In this document: piece by piece, positions 9,729 to 18,672 of the stretch
How positions within the stretch are numbered: the stretch's first letter is position 1
How the letters are laid out: each line of letters opens with the position of its first letter
Source of the DNA: Phytohabitans sp052068095
GTDB lineage: Bacteria > Actinomycetota > Actinomycetes > Mycobacteriales > Micromonosporaceae
Reading direction: 5' to 3'
Length of the DNA: 64,000 nt
Assembly (NCBI RefSeq): GCF_052068095.1
Contig: NZ_JBQHDG010000005.1
Span: 310,001-374,000, forward strand
Program-made: the position numbers and the translations under genes
The notes under the pieces: model-generated
What the model was told of the DNA's origin: nothing
Databases searched by the model: none
Seen by the model: the letters and a program-made list of their open reading frames with translations, nothing else

Positions 9729-10157
9729 ATGCAGAACCTGTTGCCCGAACCGCCCGCCACGCTGCTGCCCGCCGACGACAAGGCCGCGGCCGCATTGGCG
9801 CAGGCGGAGCGGGTCGACACCGACGAGGCGTATGCCGAGGTGGCGGGCCACTTCCCGGCATACAGCGCGGCGTGGGCGACGCTCGCCAGCCGCGCGCTCG
9901 CCGGCGGCAAGTTCGTGACGGCGTACGCGTACGCCCGGACCGGCTACCACCGCGGCCTCGACCAGCTGCGCCGCAGCGGCTGGAAGGGGCACGGCCCGGT
10001 GCCGTGGTCGCACGAGCCCAACCGGGGCTTCCTGCGCTCACTGCATGCCCTCTCCCGGGCCGCCGACGAGATCGGCGAGTCGGACGAGGCGGCGCGCTGC
10101 GCGCAGTTCCTGCGCGACTGCGACCCGGCCGCGGGCGACGCGCTCTCCGGGGTCTAG
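9729..10157 (+). CDS. DUF3151 family protein
   Basis: A 142-residue actinobacterial protein of unknown function. It opens with QNLLPEPPATLLPADD, the hallmark of DUF3151, followed by helical segments (YAYARTGYHRGLDQLRRSGW, GFLRSLHALSRAADEIGE) and the conserved GHGPVPWSHEPNRGFLR. ATG 9729 is favoured; GTG 9723 two codons earlier is possible. In Streptomyces the family also lies in the fba-purA neighbourhood, as here. It overlaps the sigma factor gene on the other strand by 4 bp at the 3' end. Confidence 0.88.
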   Translation: MQNLLPEPPATLLPADDKAAAALAQAERVDTDEAYAEVAGHFPAYSAAWATLASRALAGGKFVTAYAYARTGYHRGLDQLRRSGWKGHGPVPWSHEPNRGFLRSLHALSRAADEIGESDEAARCAQFLRDCDPAAGDALSGV

Positions 10158-11356
10158 CCGGCCGCTCGCATCTCCAGGTAGCGCTGCTCGGGCACGCTCA
10201 GCGTGCGTTTGGCGGCCAGCCGATACTGCTCGCGTGCCGCCTCCGGCTCGCCGGCGAGGTCAAGCAGGTGCGCCCGGACCGCGTGCACCCGGTGGTGCCC
10301 GGCCAGCGCCGGGTCGGCCTCGGCACGGTCGAGCTGGTCGAGCGCGACCCGCGGGCCGTACACCATGGCGACGGCGACGACGCGGTTGAGCGTGACCATC
10401 GGTCCGGGCGCGACCCGGTCGAGCAGGTCGTAGAGGCCGAGGATCTGCGCCCAGTCGGTGTCTTCGGCGCGGGCGGCCTCGTCGTGCACGGCGGCGATGG
10501 CGGCTTGAAGCTGGTACTGCCCGACCCGGGTGGTGGTCAGCGCGGTGCTGACCAGCGCCACACCCTCCGCGATGGCCGCCCTGTCCCAGCGGCTCCGGTC
10601 CTGCTCGGCGAGGGGCACGAGGCTGCCGTCCGGGCGGGCGCGGGACGGCCGGCGGGCGTCGGTGAGCAGCATCAGCGCGAGCAGGCCGGCCACCTCGCCG
10701 TCGTCCGGCAGGCGGGCGTGGAGCTGGCGGGCGAGCCGGATCGCTTCGGCGGTCAGCTCCACCCGGTGGAGGGCCGGGCCAGAGGTGGCGGTGTACCCCT
10801 CGTTGAAGATCAGGTAGAGCACCCGCAGCACCGCCGCCACACGCGCCGGCCGCTCATCCGGCGGCGGCAGCCGAAACTCCGCCCCGGTCGACTTGATCCG
10901 CTGCTTGGCCCGGCTGATCCGCTGGCCGATCGTGGCCTCGGGCACCAGGAAGGCGCGGGCGATCTCGCCGGTCGTGAGGCCACCGACCGCGCGCAGCGTC
11001 AGCGCCACCTGCGACGCGGGCGTGAGCGCGGGGTGGCAGCACAGGAGCAGCAGCGTGAGCGTGTCGTCGACCTCCGGGAGCGGCTCCACCTCCGGCGGCT
11101 CGAGCAGCGCCACCGTCTCCTCGCGCCGCCGCCGGGCCGTCTCGTTGCGCCACAGCTCGGTGCGGCGGCGCGACGCGACCCTGATCAGCCAGCCGCGCGG
11201 GTTGGCCGGCACACCCTCGACCGGCCATTGGGTTGCGGCCGCGAGCAGCGCCTCCTGCACGGCGTCTTCGCACGCCTCGAAGCCGCCGTGGTGCCGCACG
11301 AGCGCGGTGAGCACCTGCGGTGCGTGCGCGCGGAGGAGGACCTCGACCTCGGTCAC
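10154..11356 (-). CDS. ECF sigma factor of the DGPF-associated group (ECF42-like)
   Basis: A 400-residue RNA polymerase sigma factor. Region 2 (residues about 10-75, ALVRHHGGFEACEDAVQEALLAA) and region 4 (LRAVGGLTTGEIARAFLVPEATIGQRISRAKQRI) are followed by a long C-terminal domain of about 220 residues containing LYLIFNEGYTATSG. That extension and the adjacent DGPF gene are the hallmarks of the ECF42 group, in which the extension rather than an anti-sigma factor is thought to set activity. GTG 11356 overlaps the upstream stop codon (ATGTGA), so the two genes are translationally coupled. Target genes are not visible. Confidence 0.9.
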   Translation of the reverse strand: MTEVEVLLRAHAPQVLTALVRHHGGFEACEDAVQEALLAAATQWPVEGVPANPRGWLIRVASRRRTELWRNETARRRREETVALLEPPEVEPLPEVDDTLTLLLLCCHPALTPASQVALTLRAVGGLTTGEIARAFLVPEATIGQRISRAKQRIKSTGAEFRLPPPDERPARVAAVLRVLYLIFNEGYTATSGPALHRVELTAEAIRLARQLHARLPDDGEVAGLLALMLLTDARRPSRARPDGSLVPLAEQDRSRWDRAAIAEGVALVSTALTTTRVGQYQLQAAIAAVHDEAARAEDTDWAQILGLYDLLDRVAPGPMVTLNRVVAVAMVYGPRVALDQLDRAEADPALAGHHRVHAVRAHLLDLAGEPEAAREQYRLAAKRTLSVPEQRYLEMRAAG

Positions 11357-11724
11357 ATGTCCGGACCGTTCATCGCCAGGACCGGCCGCACCTCGACGAG
11401 ACCGAGGCTCGCCTCCGGCACCTGCGCCGCGATCTCCAGCGCGCGCTCGAAGCTCTCGCAGTCGACCAGGTAGAAGCCAGCAAGCTGCTCCTTCGCCTCG
11501 GGAAAGGGCCCGTCGGTGGCGAGCGACTGCCCCTCGGTCGCCGGCAGCCGCCGCCCCTGCGAGGGGTCGGCCAGCGCCTCGGAGATCACCATCTCGCCGG
11601 AGGCGATCAGGCTCTCGTCGAGGGCGGCGTACGCCCGCCAACCCTCCGCCCGCTCAGCGTCGGAGAAGCTCTCCCAGATCTCCCGCGACTTCGGGTTATG
11701 CCAGATCATGATCAAATACTTCAT
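11353..11724 (-). CDS. YCII-related DGPF protein
   Basis: This 123-residue protein begins KYLIMIWHNPKSREIWES and contains TDGPFPEAKEQLAGFYLVDC, the DGPF motif that names the family. The fold is a ferredoxin-like alpha-beta barrel related to YCII; its biochemical role is unknown, but it is the usual genomic partner of ECF42 sigma factors. ATG 11724 is preceded by AGGAGG at about 11731-11736. The frame stays open upstream of this ATG, but homology and the ribosome binding site mark the start. Confidence 0.9.
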   Translation of the reverse strand: MKYLIMIWHNPKSREIWESFSDAERAEGWRAYAALDESLIASGEMVISEALADPSQGRRLPATEGQSLATDGPFPEAKEQLAGFYLVDCESFERALEIAAQVPEASLGLVEVRPVLAMNGPDM

Positions 11725-12125
11725 CGGGTACCTCCTGGTTTCCTTATCCCATACGTCGAGGCCACCGGACGCCTTTCGACATGAGCCCTTGTGGCTGACC
11801 CCGTCGCGGGAGCTGTCGAGCTGGGCGCACGGGGTCGGGGCCATCGCCTCCGCCATCGTGGACAAGAGCCGACCGGCGCGCGGCATGGCGGGGCTGCCGC
11901 GACCAGCAGCGGGTCGCTGCTCGTCGGGCGGTCTCCGCGGCAGTCGCAGCCCCTGCCACGACGACGCCCCGCTGTTCGCCCCTCACCGCCGATCCGGCAA
12001 CAGACAATGTGGACAAAAATTCACGCCAGAAGGGGTAGCCGCAACCACCGCGAAGGGTGAGGCCGCGGGAGCAACGGTCTGGACCAGGGATTCAGGGGCC
12101 ACGCGACCCCGACCCCGAAAGATCT
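11725..12125. repeat. Gene-free 401 bp with a partial inverted copy of the dispersed repeat
   Basis: No convincing gene is visible. From about 12009 to 12085, read on the minus strand, it matches the repeat family: 12055-12077 is the complement of the CCGTTGCTCCCGCGGCCTCACCC core and is followed by TGGACCA, and the AATTCACGCC inner element of copy 1 reappears at about 12019-12028. The part nearer the DGPF gene (11740-11980) shows GC-rich sequence with short inverted repeats such as GACCAGCAGCGGGTCGCTGCTCGTC but no match I can name. Confidence 0.55.
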
Positions 12126-14435
12126 CTAGAGGCCTTCGGACACCGCTGCGGCGATCTTGAGCCAGGCGTCGAGGGTGGCGTTGGAGAGCTGGCCGTAGCG
12201 CATCGGCTCGCCTGTGTCGATCAAGCGGTCGTAGGGCGCCAGCAGCACTGCCCGCGTGCGTGCCTCGAAGTGCCGCTGGATCGGTGGCAGGTCGATGTCT
12301 TTGGCGCGCGGCGGTATCGACACCACTGTGACCGCCTGCCGCACGAGCCGGGTGCGCCCGGACTCTTCGAGATGGTCGAGCATGCGGGCGGCCGTCTCGG
12401 CGGAGTCGTTGCGGGCCGACATGGTGACGACGAGCTGGTCGGTGGCGTCGATCGCGGCCTGCCAGTTTTGCGCCCGCACGTTGTTGCCGGTGTCCACGAA
12501 GATCAGCTTGTAGAAGCGGCTGACCACCTCGCGGATCTCGCCGAACGCGTGTGCCGTCAGCATCTCTCCGGCCGTCGCCGACTCGTCCGAGGCCAGCACG
12601 TCGAACATGCCCTCGCCCTGCGCCCGCACGTACTGCGACAGGTCACCCACCCGGCCCCGCGCGCCCTGGAAGCTGGAGAGGTCGCGGAGCATGTCGCGCA
12701 CGGTGCGGCTGTGGAAGTCTTGCTGCGCCCGCATGCCGAGCGTGCCCTGGGTCTCGTTGTTGTCCCAGGCCAGCACGTAGCCGCCGCGCTTTTGCCCGAA
12801 CGTCATCGCGAGCAGCAGCACCGCCACGGTCTTGCCGGCACCGCCCTTGGGGTTGACCACGGTCACCTGGCGCAGGCCGCCGAAGTTGCGCCGGACCTTC
12901 TCGACGTCCTGGCGGAACTCCTGCTCGTGCCGCCCCGGTGCCAGCTTGACCAGGCCCAGCGTGCTCTTGTTGACGGCCGCGCGCACGCCGGTGCGGGCCA
13001 CCGGCTCGGGCGGACGGACCGCACGGCGCCGCGCGAACTCCTCCGCCGTCGGCACGCCCGGCTCCGTCGGGCGGACAGGCTGTTCCTGGTACGCCTGCGG
13101 TGGCACCCGGTAGACCCCCGGTGCTTCCGGCTGGGGCGGCATCGCGGTGACGCCGGGGTGCGCCTGGTGCGGCTGGGTGGGCAGCGTCGCCGGCTCACCC
13201 GGGCCGGCCCAGCCCTGTGCGGGGTGGCCTGGCTGAGCGGGCGCCACCTCAGGGGCGGCGGGTGGAGCGCTGGGCTGGCCCGGCGGGGTAGCCCAAGGCG
13301 AGCCGGGCGGGTGGTGGAGCGGCGCCGCACCGGCCCACGGGTCGGCCGGCGGCTGGAGCGGCTGGTTGTGCGTCGGCGCCTCACTCGGCTGCGGCGCCCA
13401 GCCAGGCGGCCCAGCAGGCGGCGGCGCGGGCTGACCCTGCGCAAGCGGGCCGTATGCGGGCGGCACCGAGGTGGGCTGGCCGTGTGCGGGCGGGCCGGAC
13501 GCCGACTGGTTGTAGGCAGGCTGGTCGTGTGCGGGTGGCGCCGAGGTGGGCTGGCCGTGTGCGGGTGGGCCGGACGCCGGCTGGTCGTAGGCGGGCTGGG
13601 CGGCCCCAGGGTGGCCGTGTGCGGGTGGGCCGGACGCCGGCTGGTCGTAGGCGGGCTGGGCGGCCCCAGGGTGGCCGTGTGCGGGTGGGCCGGACGCCGG
13701 CTGGTCGTAGGCGGGCTGGGCGGCCCCAGGGTGGCCGTGTGCGGGTGGGCCGGACGGCGGCTGGCCGGACGACGGTGGGCCGGACGTGGGCTGGCCGTAT
13801 GCCGCTGCCGGGCCGAACAGATCCGGGGCGCCGAAGACAGCCGGTGGAGCGGATGTCGGAGGCGCGGAGGTGGGTGGCGGCACCGGCGCGGATGGGATCG
13901 GCGGGGCGTACTCAGCCGGTGGTGAAGACGTCACCGGCGGCGCCGACGTGGGTGGCAGCGACGGAAACGGGATGCCGCCCGAGTGGTGGCCCGAGGAGAC
14001 CGGGATGCCGGCCGGCGGCGTGGTGGCGATCGGCGGGCCGTTGTGCACCGGAGTGGGTGGCTCGACCTCCGGTGCCGCGCCGGCCAGGTGCCAGACGCCC
14101 GGGGGGAGGTTGTCGCTGCCGTTGGCCCACCCCTGCGGCTCGCCGAAGCCGGGTGCGGGTGCGGGTGTCTCCTCCTGAGCCGGGGGCTGCCCATAGACAG
14201 CGGGCTCCGGGCCGCCGCCACCCAGCGCGGGCGGGTCGGTGAAAGGCTGCTCGCCGACGTGACCCACCGGCGGCGGTGGGAACGGCTCAGCTACCGGCTG
14301 CGGAGGCGGTGGCGGCGCCGCGGGAGCGGGCGCGAGGTCTTCCTCCGGCACGTAGTCGGCCGTGGGCCAGAGCGGCTTGACGCCGCGGTTTGGGCCGACC
14401 GGCACCTGCCGCGACTTCGGCCGTTCCTCGTCCAC
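12126..14435 (-). CDS. MinD/ParA-like ATPase with long Pro-rich N terminus (EspI-like)
   Basis: A 769-residue protein. Residues 1 to about 470 are Pro/Ala/Gly-rich and low in complexity; the last 250 residues form a deviant-Walker ATPase with NPKGGAGKT near residue 530, the LAWDNNETQGTLG switch, FVDTGNNV and SARNDSAETAARMLDHLEESG. The closest described relatives I know are EspI-like proteins linked to ESX type VII secretion, but no ESX gene lies nearby. GTG 14435 has GGAGAGGAGG upstream. It faces the DGPF gene across the repeat region and lies 40 bp downstream of a lipid-kinase-like gene on the same strand. Confidence 0.85.
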   Translation of the reverse strand: MDEERPKSRQVPVGPNRGVKPLWPTADYVPEEDLAPAPAAPPPPPQPVAEPFPPPPVGHVGEQPFTDPPALGGGGPEPAVYGQPPAQEETPAPAPGFGEPQGWANGSDNLPPGVWHLAGAAPEVEPPTPVHNGPPIATTPPAGIPVSSGHHSGGIPFPSLPPTSAPPVTSSPPAEYAPPIPSAPVPPPTSAPPTSAPPAVFGAPDLFGPAAAYGQPTSGPPSSGQPPSGPPAHGHPGAAQPAYDQPASGPPAHGHPGAAQPAYDQPASGPPAHGHPGAAQPAYDQPASGPPAHGQPTSAPPAHDQPAYNQSASGPPAHGQPTSVPPAYGPLAQGQPAPPPAGPPGWAPQPSEAPTHNQPLQPPADPWAGAAPLHHPPGSPWATPPGQPSAPPAAPEVAPAQPGHPAQGWAGPGEPATLPTQPHQAHPGVTAMPPQPEAPGVYRVPPQAYQEQPVRPTEPGVPTAEEFARRRAVRPPEPVARTGVRAAVNKSTLGLVKLAPGRHEQEFRQDVEKVRRNFGGLRQVTVVNPKGGAGKTVAVLLLAMTFGQKRGGYVLAWDNNETQGTLGMRAQQDFHSRTVRDMLRDLSSFQGARGRVGDLSQYVRAQGEGMFDVLASDESATAGEMLTAHAFGEIREVVSRFYKLIFVDTGNNVRAQNWQAAIDATDQLVVTMSARNDSAETAARMLDHLEESGRTRLVRQAVTVVSIPPRAKDIDLPPIQRHFEARTRAVLLAPYDRLIDTGEPMRYGQLSNATLDAWLKIAAAVSEGL
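13561..13740. repeat. Three identical 60-bp tandem repeats inside the MinD-like gene
   Basis: Positions 13561-13620, 13621-13680 and 13681-13740 are base-for-base identical, encoding 20-residue units of the type QPASGPPAHGHPGAA; partial, diverged units flank them (about 13440-13560 and 13741-13800). Perfect identity implies very recent expansion or ongoing slippage or recombination, so copy number probably varies between strains. The repeat keeps the reading frame. Confidence 0.95.
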
Positions 14436-14475
14436 CGTGCAACCTCCTCTCCCAACCGGCAGCCTCGCACAGGAC

Positions 14476-15306
14476 TCAGCGGACGTATACCGCCCAGGCT
14501 CCTGGCTCGATCCACCACGACCGCTTGTGGCTCAGGGTGCCGCTGACGCCGTCGTCGACGTACCCGATCTCGGACTCGCGGGGGGTGACGGCCACCGCGC
14601 GGCCGCGCGCCCGGCGTACCTCGATGCGCACGCGGGGGCGGCGCAGCAGGCGCGGCACGACCACCGGCACCGCCACGGCGACCTCGATCACGCCGTCGGC
14701 CGGGTCGGGGGTAGTGAGCAGCGGCAGCCCGTCGAGCCGCGTGTAGCCGGCGCCGTTGCCGACCGCACAAGCCAGTATGGGGTCGGACCCGTCGCTCAGC
14801 ACCGCGTCGTCCACCTCCACACGTCCGCGCCACGCGCCCCGCTCGCCGCCGACCAGCGCACCGTCGAGCGTGACCGACCCACCATCGTTGCGGAGGAGGT
14901 CAAGGCGGCGCACCTTGTCGCCGAGTACGGCCTTGGCCACCTCGGCGGGGTCGCGCGGGAGGTCGAGCTGGGCGGCGAAGTCGTCGGCCGTGGGGTCGAG
15001 CGGCAACACGCCGATCGGCGGCAGGTCGGGCACCGTGCGGTCGGCGGGCAGGTCGGCGGGGCGCTTGCTGGGCGCCGGGGCGTACCGGCGGACCATGCGC
15101 CGCACGACGGCGCGCAGCTGCCCGTTGGTGGCGGTGGCGACGACAAGCCGGCGGCTGTCGAGGGTCGCGTCGATGTCGGCGTCGGACTCGGCCGTTACCG
15201 TCTGTACGGTGGCACCGGCCGCCGTCAACGCGTCGGCACAGGCGAGCACCGGCACGCGCGGAGCGCCACAACCGCCGCCGAGCGTGAGCAACACCACGTC
15301 GTACAC
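14476..15306 (-). CDS. Diacylglycerol-kinase-like protein with degenerate nucleotide motif
   Basis: 276 residues. The segment IGVLPLDPTADDFAAQLDLPRDPAEVAKAVLGDKVRRLDLLRNDGG matches the part of lipid/DAG kinases that follows the nucleotide site (normally LGTANDFAR...), and the C-terminal beta-rich half fits the same fold. However the GGDGT loop that binds ATP is replaced by TATNGQLR. It may therefore be a non-catalytic relative or use the fold differently. GTG 15306 starts it. Same strand as, and 40 bp upstream of, the MinD-like gene, so the two may be co-expressed. Confidence 0.65.
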   Translation of the reverse strand: MYDVVLLTLGGGCGAPRVPVLACADALTAAGATVQTVTAESDADIDATLDSRRLVVATATNGQLRAVVRRMVRRYAPAPSKRPADLPADRTVPDLPPIGVLPLDPTADDFAAQLDLPRDPAEVAKAVLGDKVRRLDLLRNDGGSVTLDGALVGGERGAWRGRVEVDDAVLSDGSDPILACAVGNGAGYTRLDGLPLLTTPDPADGVIEVAVAVPVVVPRLLRRPRVRIEVRRARGRAVAVTPRESEIGYVDDGVSGTLSHKRSWWIEPGAWAVYVR

Positions 15307-15435
15307 CGGTGGTGACCCCCTGCTGATCTCTATGGCCAGCGCTGAGCTGGTCGTAACTTCTTGTTAGCCTGACACCTCGGGCTCGCCACGCGGTCGCCAC
15401 ATTGGCACCCGAGCCCCCAGTAAGGCGGGAAAGAG

Positions 15436-16722
<1,287 letters not shown>

Positions 16723-16768
16723 CTTCGTCCGAATTGTCGCTGCCCGGACCATGATCAACGGGCAGGGC

Positions 16769-16774
16769 TAGGAT
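16769..16774 (+). promoter_or_regulatory. Candidate -10 box for purD
   Basis: TAGGAT ends seven bases before GTG 16782, which would place the transcription start at or one base before the start codon (leaderless mRNA). No Shine-Dalgarno site precedes the GTG. No clear -35 hexamer at the usual spacing. Confidence 0.4.
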
Positions 16775-16781
16775 CCGACGG

Positions 16782-18029
16782 GTGCGCGTACTGCTTATCG
16801 GGGGTGGAGGGCGAGAGCATGCCCTCGCCCTGGGGATTTACGCTGACCCTGCCGTTGCACAGCTTGTCGCGGCGCCTGGCAATCCGGGTATCGCCGACTT
16901 GGCGATCACCCGCGATGTCGACGGCGCCAGTCCCCACGCGGTCGCCGCCCTTGCCGTCGAGGTCGCGGCCGATCTTGTCGTCGTCGGGCCGGAGGCGCCG
17001 CTTGTCGCGGGCGTTGCAGATGCGGTGCGGGCCAAGGGGATTGCCTGCTTCGGGCCGTCTGCCGCGGCCGCTCAGCTCGAGGGGTCGAAGGCGTTCGCCA
17101 AGGACGTGATGGGCGCGGCCGGTGTGCCTACCGCCAAGTCCCGGGCGTGCACCACGCGAGCCGAGGCTGAGCAGGCGCTCGACGAGTTCGGCGCGCCGTA
17201 CGTCGTCAAGAACGACGGGCTCGCCGCCGGCAAGGGCGTGGTCGTCACGGACGATCGGGACGCGGCGCTCGCCCACGCGGAGGCCTGTGGGCGCGTGGTG
17301 ATCGAGGAGTACCTCGACGGGCCCGAGGTCTCGCTCTTCGTCGTGACCGACGGCGAGGCGGCCCTGCCGCTCATGCCGGCGCAGGACTTCAAGCGGGTCG
17401 GCGACGGCGACACCGGCCCCAACACTGGCGGCATGGGTGCCTACGCGCCCCTGGACTGGGCACCGCCCGGACTTGTCGACGAGGTCATGGACTCGGTCGC
17501 GCATCCCACGCTCGCCGAGATGCGGCGCCGGGGCACGCCGTTCGCCGGGTTGCTCTACATCGGGTTGGCGTTGACCAAGGCGGGGCCGCGGGTGATCGAG
17601 TTCAACGCGCGCTTCGGCGACCCCGAGACGCAGGTGGTCCTCGCGTTGCTGGAGACGCCGCTGGCCGGGCTGCTGCGCGCGGCCGCCACCGGCACGCTCG
17701 GCGACCACCCGCCGCTGCGGTGGCGTCCGGGCGCGGCTGTCACGGTGGTGCTCGCGTCGGAGGGTTACCCGACGTCGTCTCGTTCTGGCGATGTCATCAC
17801 CGGCGCGGATCGCGCCGGCATCATCCACGCCGGCACCGCGCGCCGGGCCGCCGACGGTGCGCTCGTCTCCGCGGGCGGCCGGGTCCTTTGTGGAACAGCG
17901 ACCGGCCCCGATCTGGCCTCCGCCCGCGAAGCCGCCTACGCGCTCGTCGACGGGGTGACGCTGGCCGGCTCGCACCGGCGCTCGGACATCGCGCTCGCCG
18001 CGGTGGAAGGGCGCGTCTACGTGCCCTAA
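16782..18029 (+). CDS. purD: Phosphoribosylamine-glycine ligase (GAR synthetase)
   Basis: PurD is the ATP-grasp enzyme that adds glycine to phosphoribosylamine, step two of purine synthesis. The N terminus VRVLLIGGGGREHALA, the ATP-grasp core YVVKNDGLAAGKGVVV, the signature RVGDGDTGPNTGGMGAYAP when read in pieces, and EFNARFGDPETQ are all visible. Length (415 aa) is usual. It probably has its own leaderless promoter just upstream. Confidence 0.97.
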   Translation: MRVLLIGGGGREHALALGIYADPAVAQLVAAPGNPGIADLAITRDVDGASPHAVAALAVEVAADLVVVGPEAPLVAGVADAVRAKGIACFGPSAAAAQLEGSKAFAKDVMGAAGVPTAKSRACTTRAEAEQALDEFGAPYVVKNDGLAAGKGVVVTDDRDAALAHAEACGRVVIEEYLDGPEVSLFVVTDGEAALPLMPAQDFKRVGDGDTGPNTGGMGAYAPLDWAPPGLVDEVMDSVAHPTLAEMRRRGTPFAGLLYIGLALTKAGPRVIEFNARFGDPETQVVLALLETPLAGLLRAAATGTLGDHPPLRWRPGAAVTVVLASEGYPTSSRSGDVITGADRAGIIHAGTARRAADGALVSAGGRVLCGTATGPDLASAREAAYALVDGVTLAGSHRRSDIALAAVEGRVYVP

Positions 18030-18081
18030 CGGCACGAACAAGGGATTACCCCAGCGCCACCGCGACCCTACCGTCTGTGTC

Positions 18082-18663
18082 ATGAAGAACAAGACGGCAA
18101 CGCTCGTGCTGGCGGGCGCTGTGGTGTTCGCCAGCACCATCGGCGCGGTCGCTGGCTGCCTCTCCCTGACCAATGGCGGAGAAACGGGTAGCGGTGCCGG
18201 TAGCACGCCGTCACCCAGCGCCGACGCCGGTCTCGGCACGGCGGAGGCGACTCCGAGCCCCAGCCCCGATGCGACGCGCGAGACGCCCACGGATACGGAG
18301 ACGACGAGAGCGCCGACCACGACACGCCCGCCGCAAAACCAGGGCCCGCGGATCGTGGTGTTTCGCGTCAAGCAAAAGCCGCAATGTCCACAAGGGAGCA
18401 GCGAGTACCCGGTGGAGGGTACCCCGGTGATCCTGGAGTGGAAGGTGACCGGCACCGACAAGGTCACGATCTCCGTCGACGGCCCGGGGATCTACGGCAC
18501 GTATCCGGCCGAGGGTTCGGAGACCTTCACGTTCTCCTGCGGCGGCCACGACCCGGGCGAGACGGTCAGACACACCTACCTGCTGAAGACCGTCGGTGGT
18601 GGGTCGGTGAAGTCGAAGCAGCTCAGCGCGACGGCCGAGGCCTACGAGGTCGCCGACGTCTGA
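18082..18663 (+). CDS. Putative lipoprotein with Ser/Thr/Pro linker
   Basis: 193 residues. The N terminus KNKTATLVLAGAVVF is a signal peptide ending in a lipobox-like VAGC (Cys at about residue 26), so the mature protein may be lipid-anchored outside the cell. A Thr/Pro/Ser/Asp-rich linker (about 30-85) leads to a beta-rich domain with two cysteines (PQCPQG and FTFSCGG) that could form a disulfide; its pattern (VEGTPVILEWKVTGTDKVTISVDG) looks like an Ig or fibronectin-type fold. Function unknown. It is convergent with the acyl-CoA synthetase gene. Confidence 0.8.
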   Translation: MKNKTATLVLAGAVVFASTIGAVAGCLSLTNGGETGSGAGSTPSPSADAGLGTAEATPSPSPDATRETPTDTETTRAPTTTRPPQNQGPRIVVFRVKQKPQCPQGSSEYPVEGTPVILEWKVTGTDKVTISVDGPGIYGTYPAEGSETFTFSCGGHDPGETVRHTYLLKTVGGGSVKSKQLSATAEAYEVADV

Positions 18664-18672
18664 TCCGCCCGC

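Noticed and set aside
13440..13800. Regularly spaced repeats that might suggest a CRISPR array
   Set aside because: The 60-bp units are contiguous with no spacers, stay in frame and encode a Pro-rich protein; no cas genes are near.
12126..14435. ESX type VII secretion locus
   Set aside because: Only the EspI-like ATPase is present; no EccC, EccB, WXG100 or mycosin gene lies within the window.
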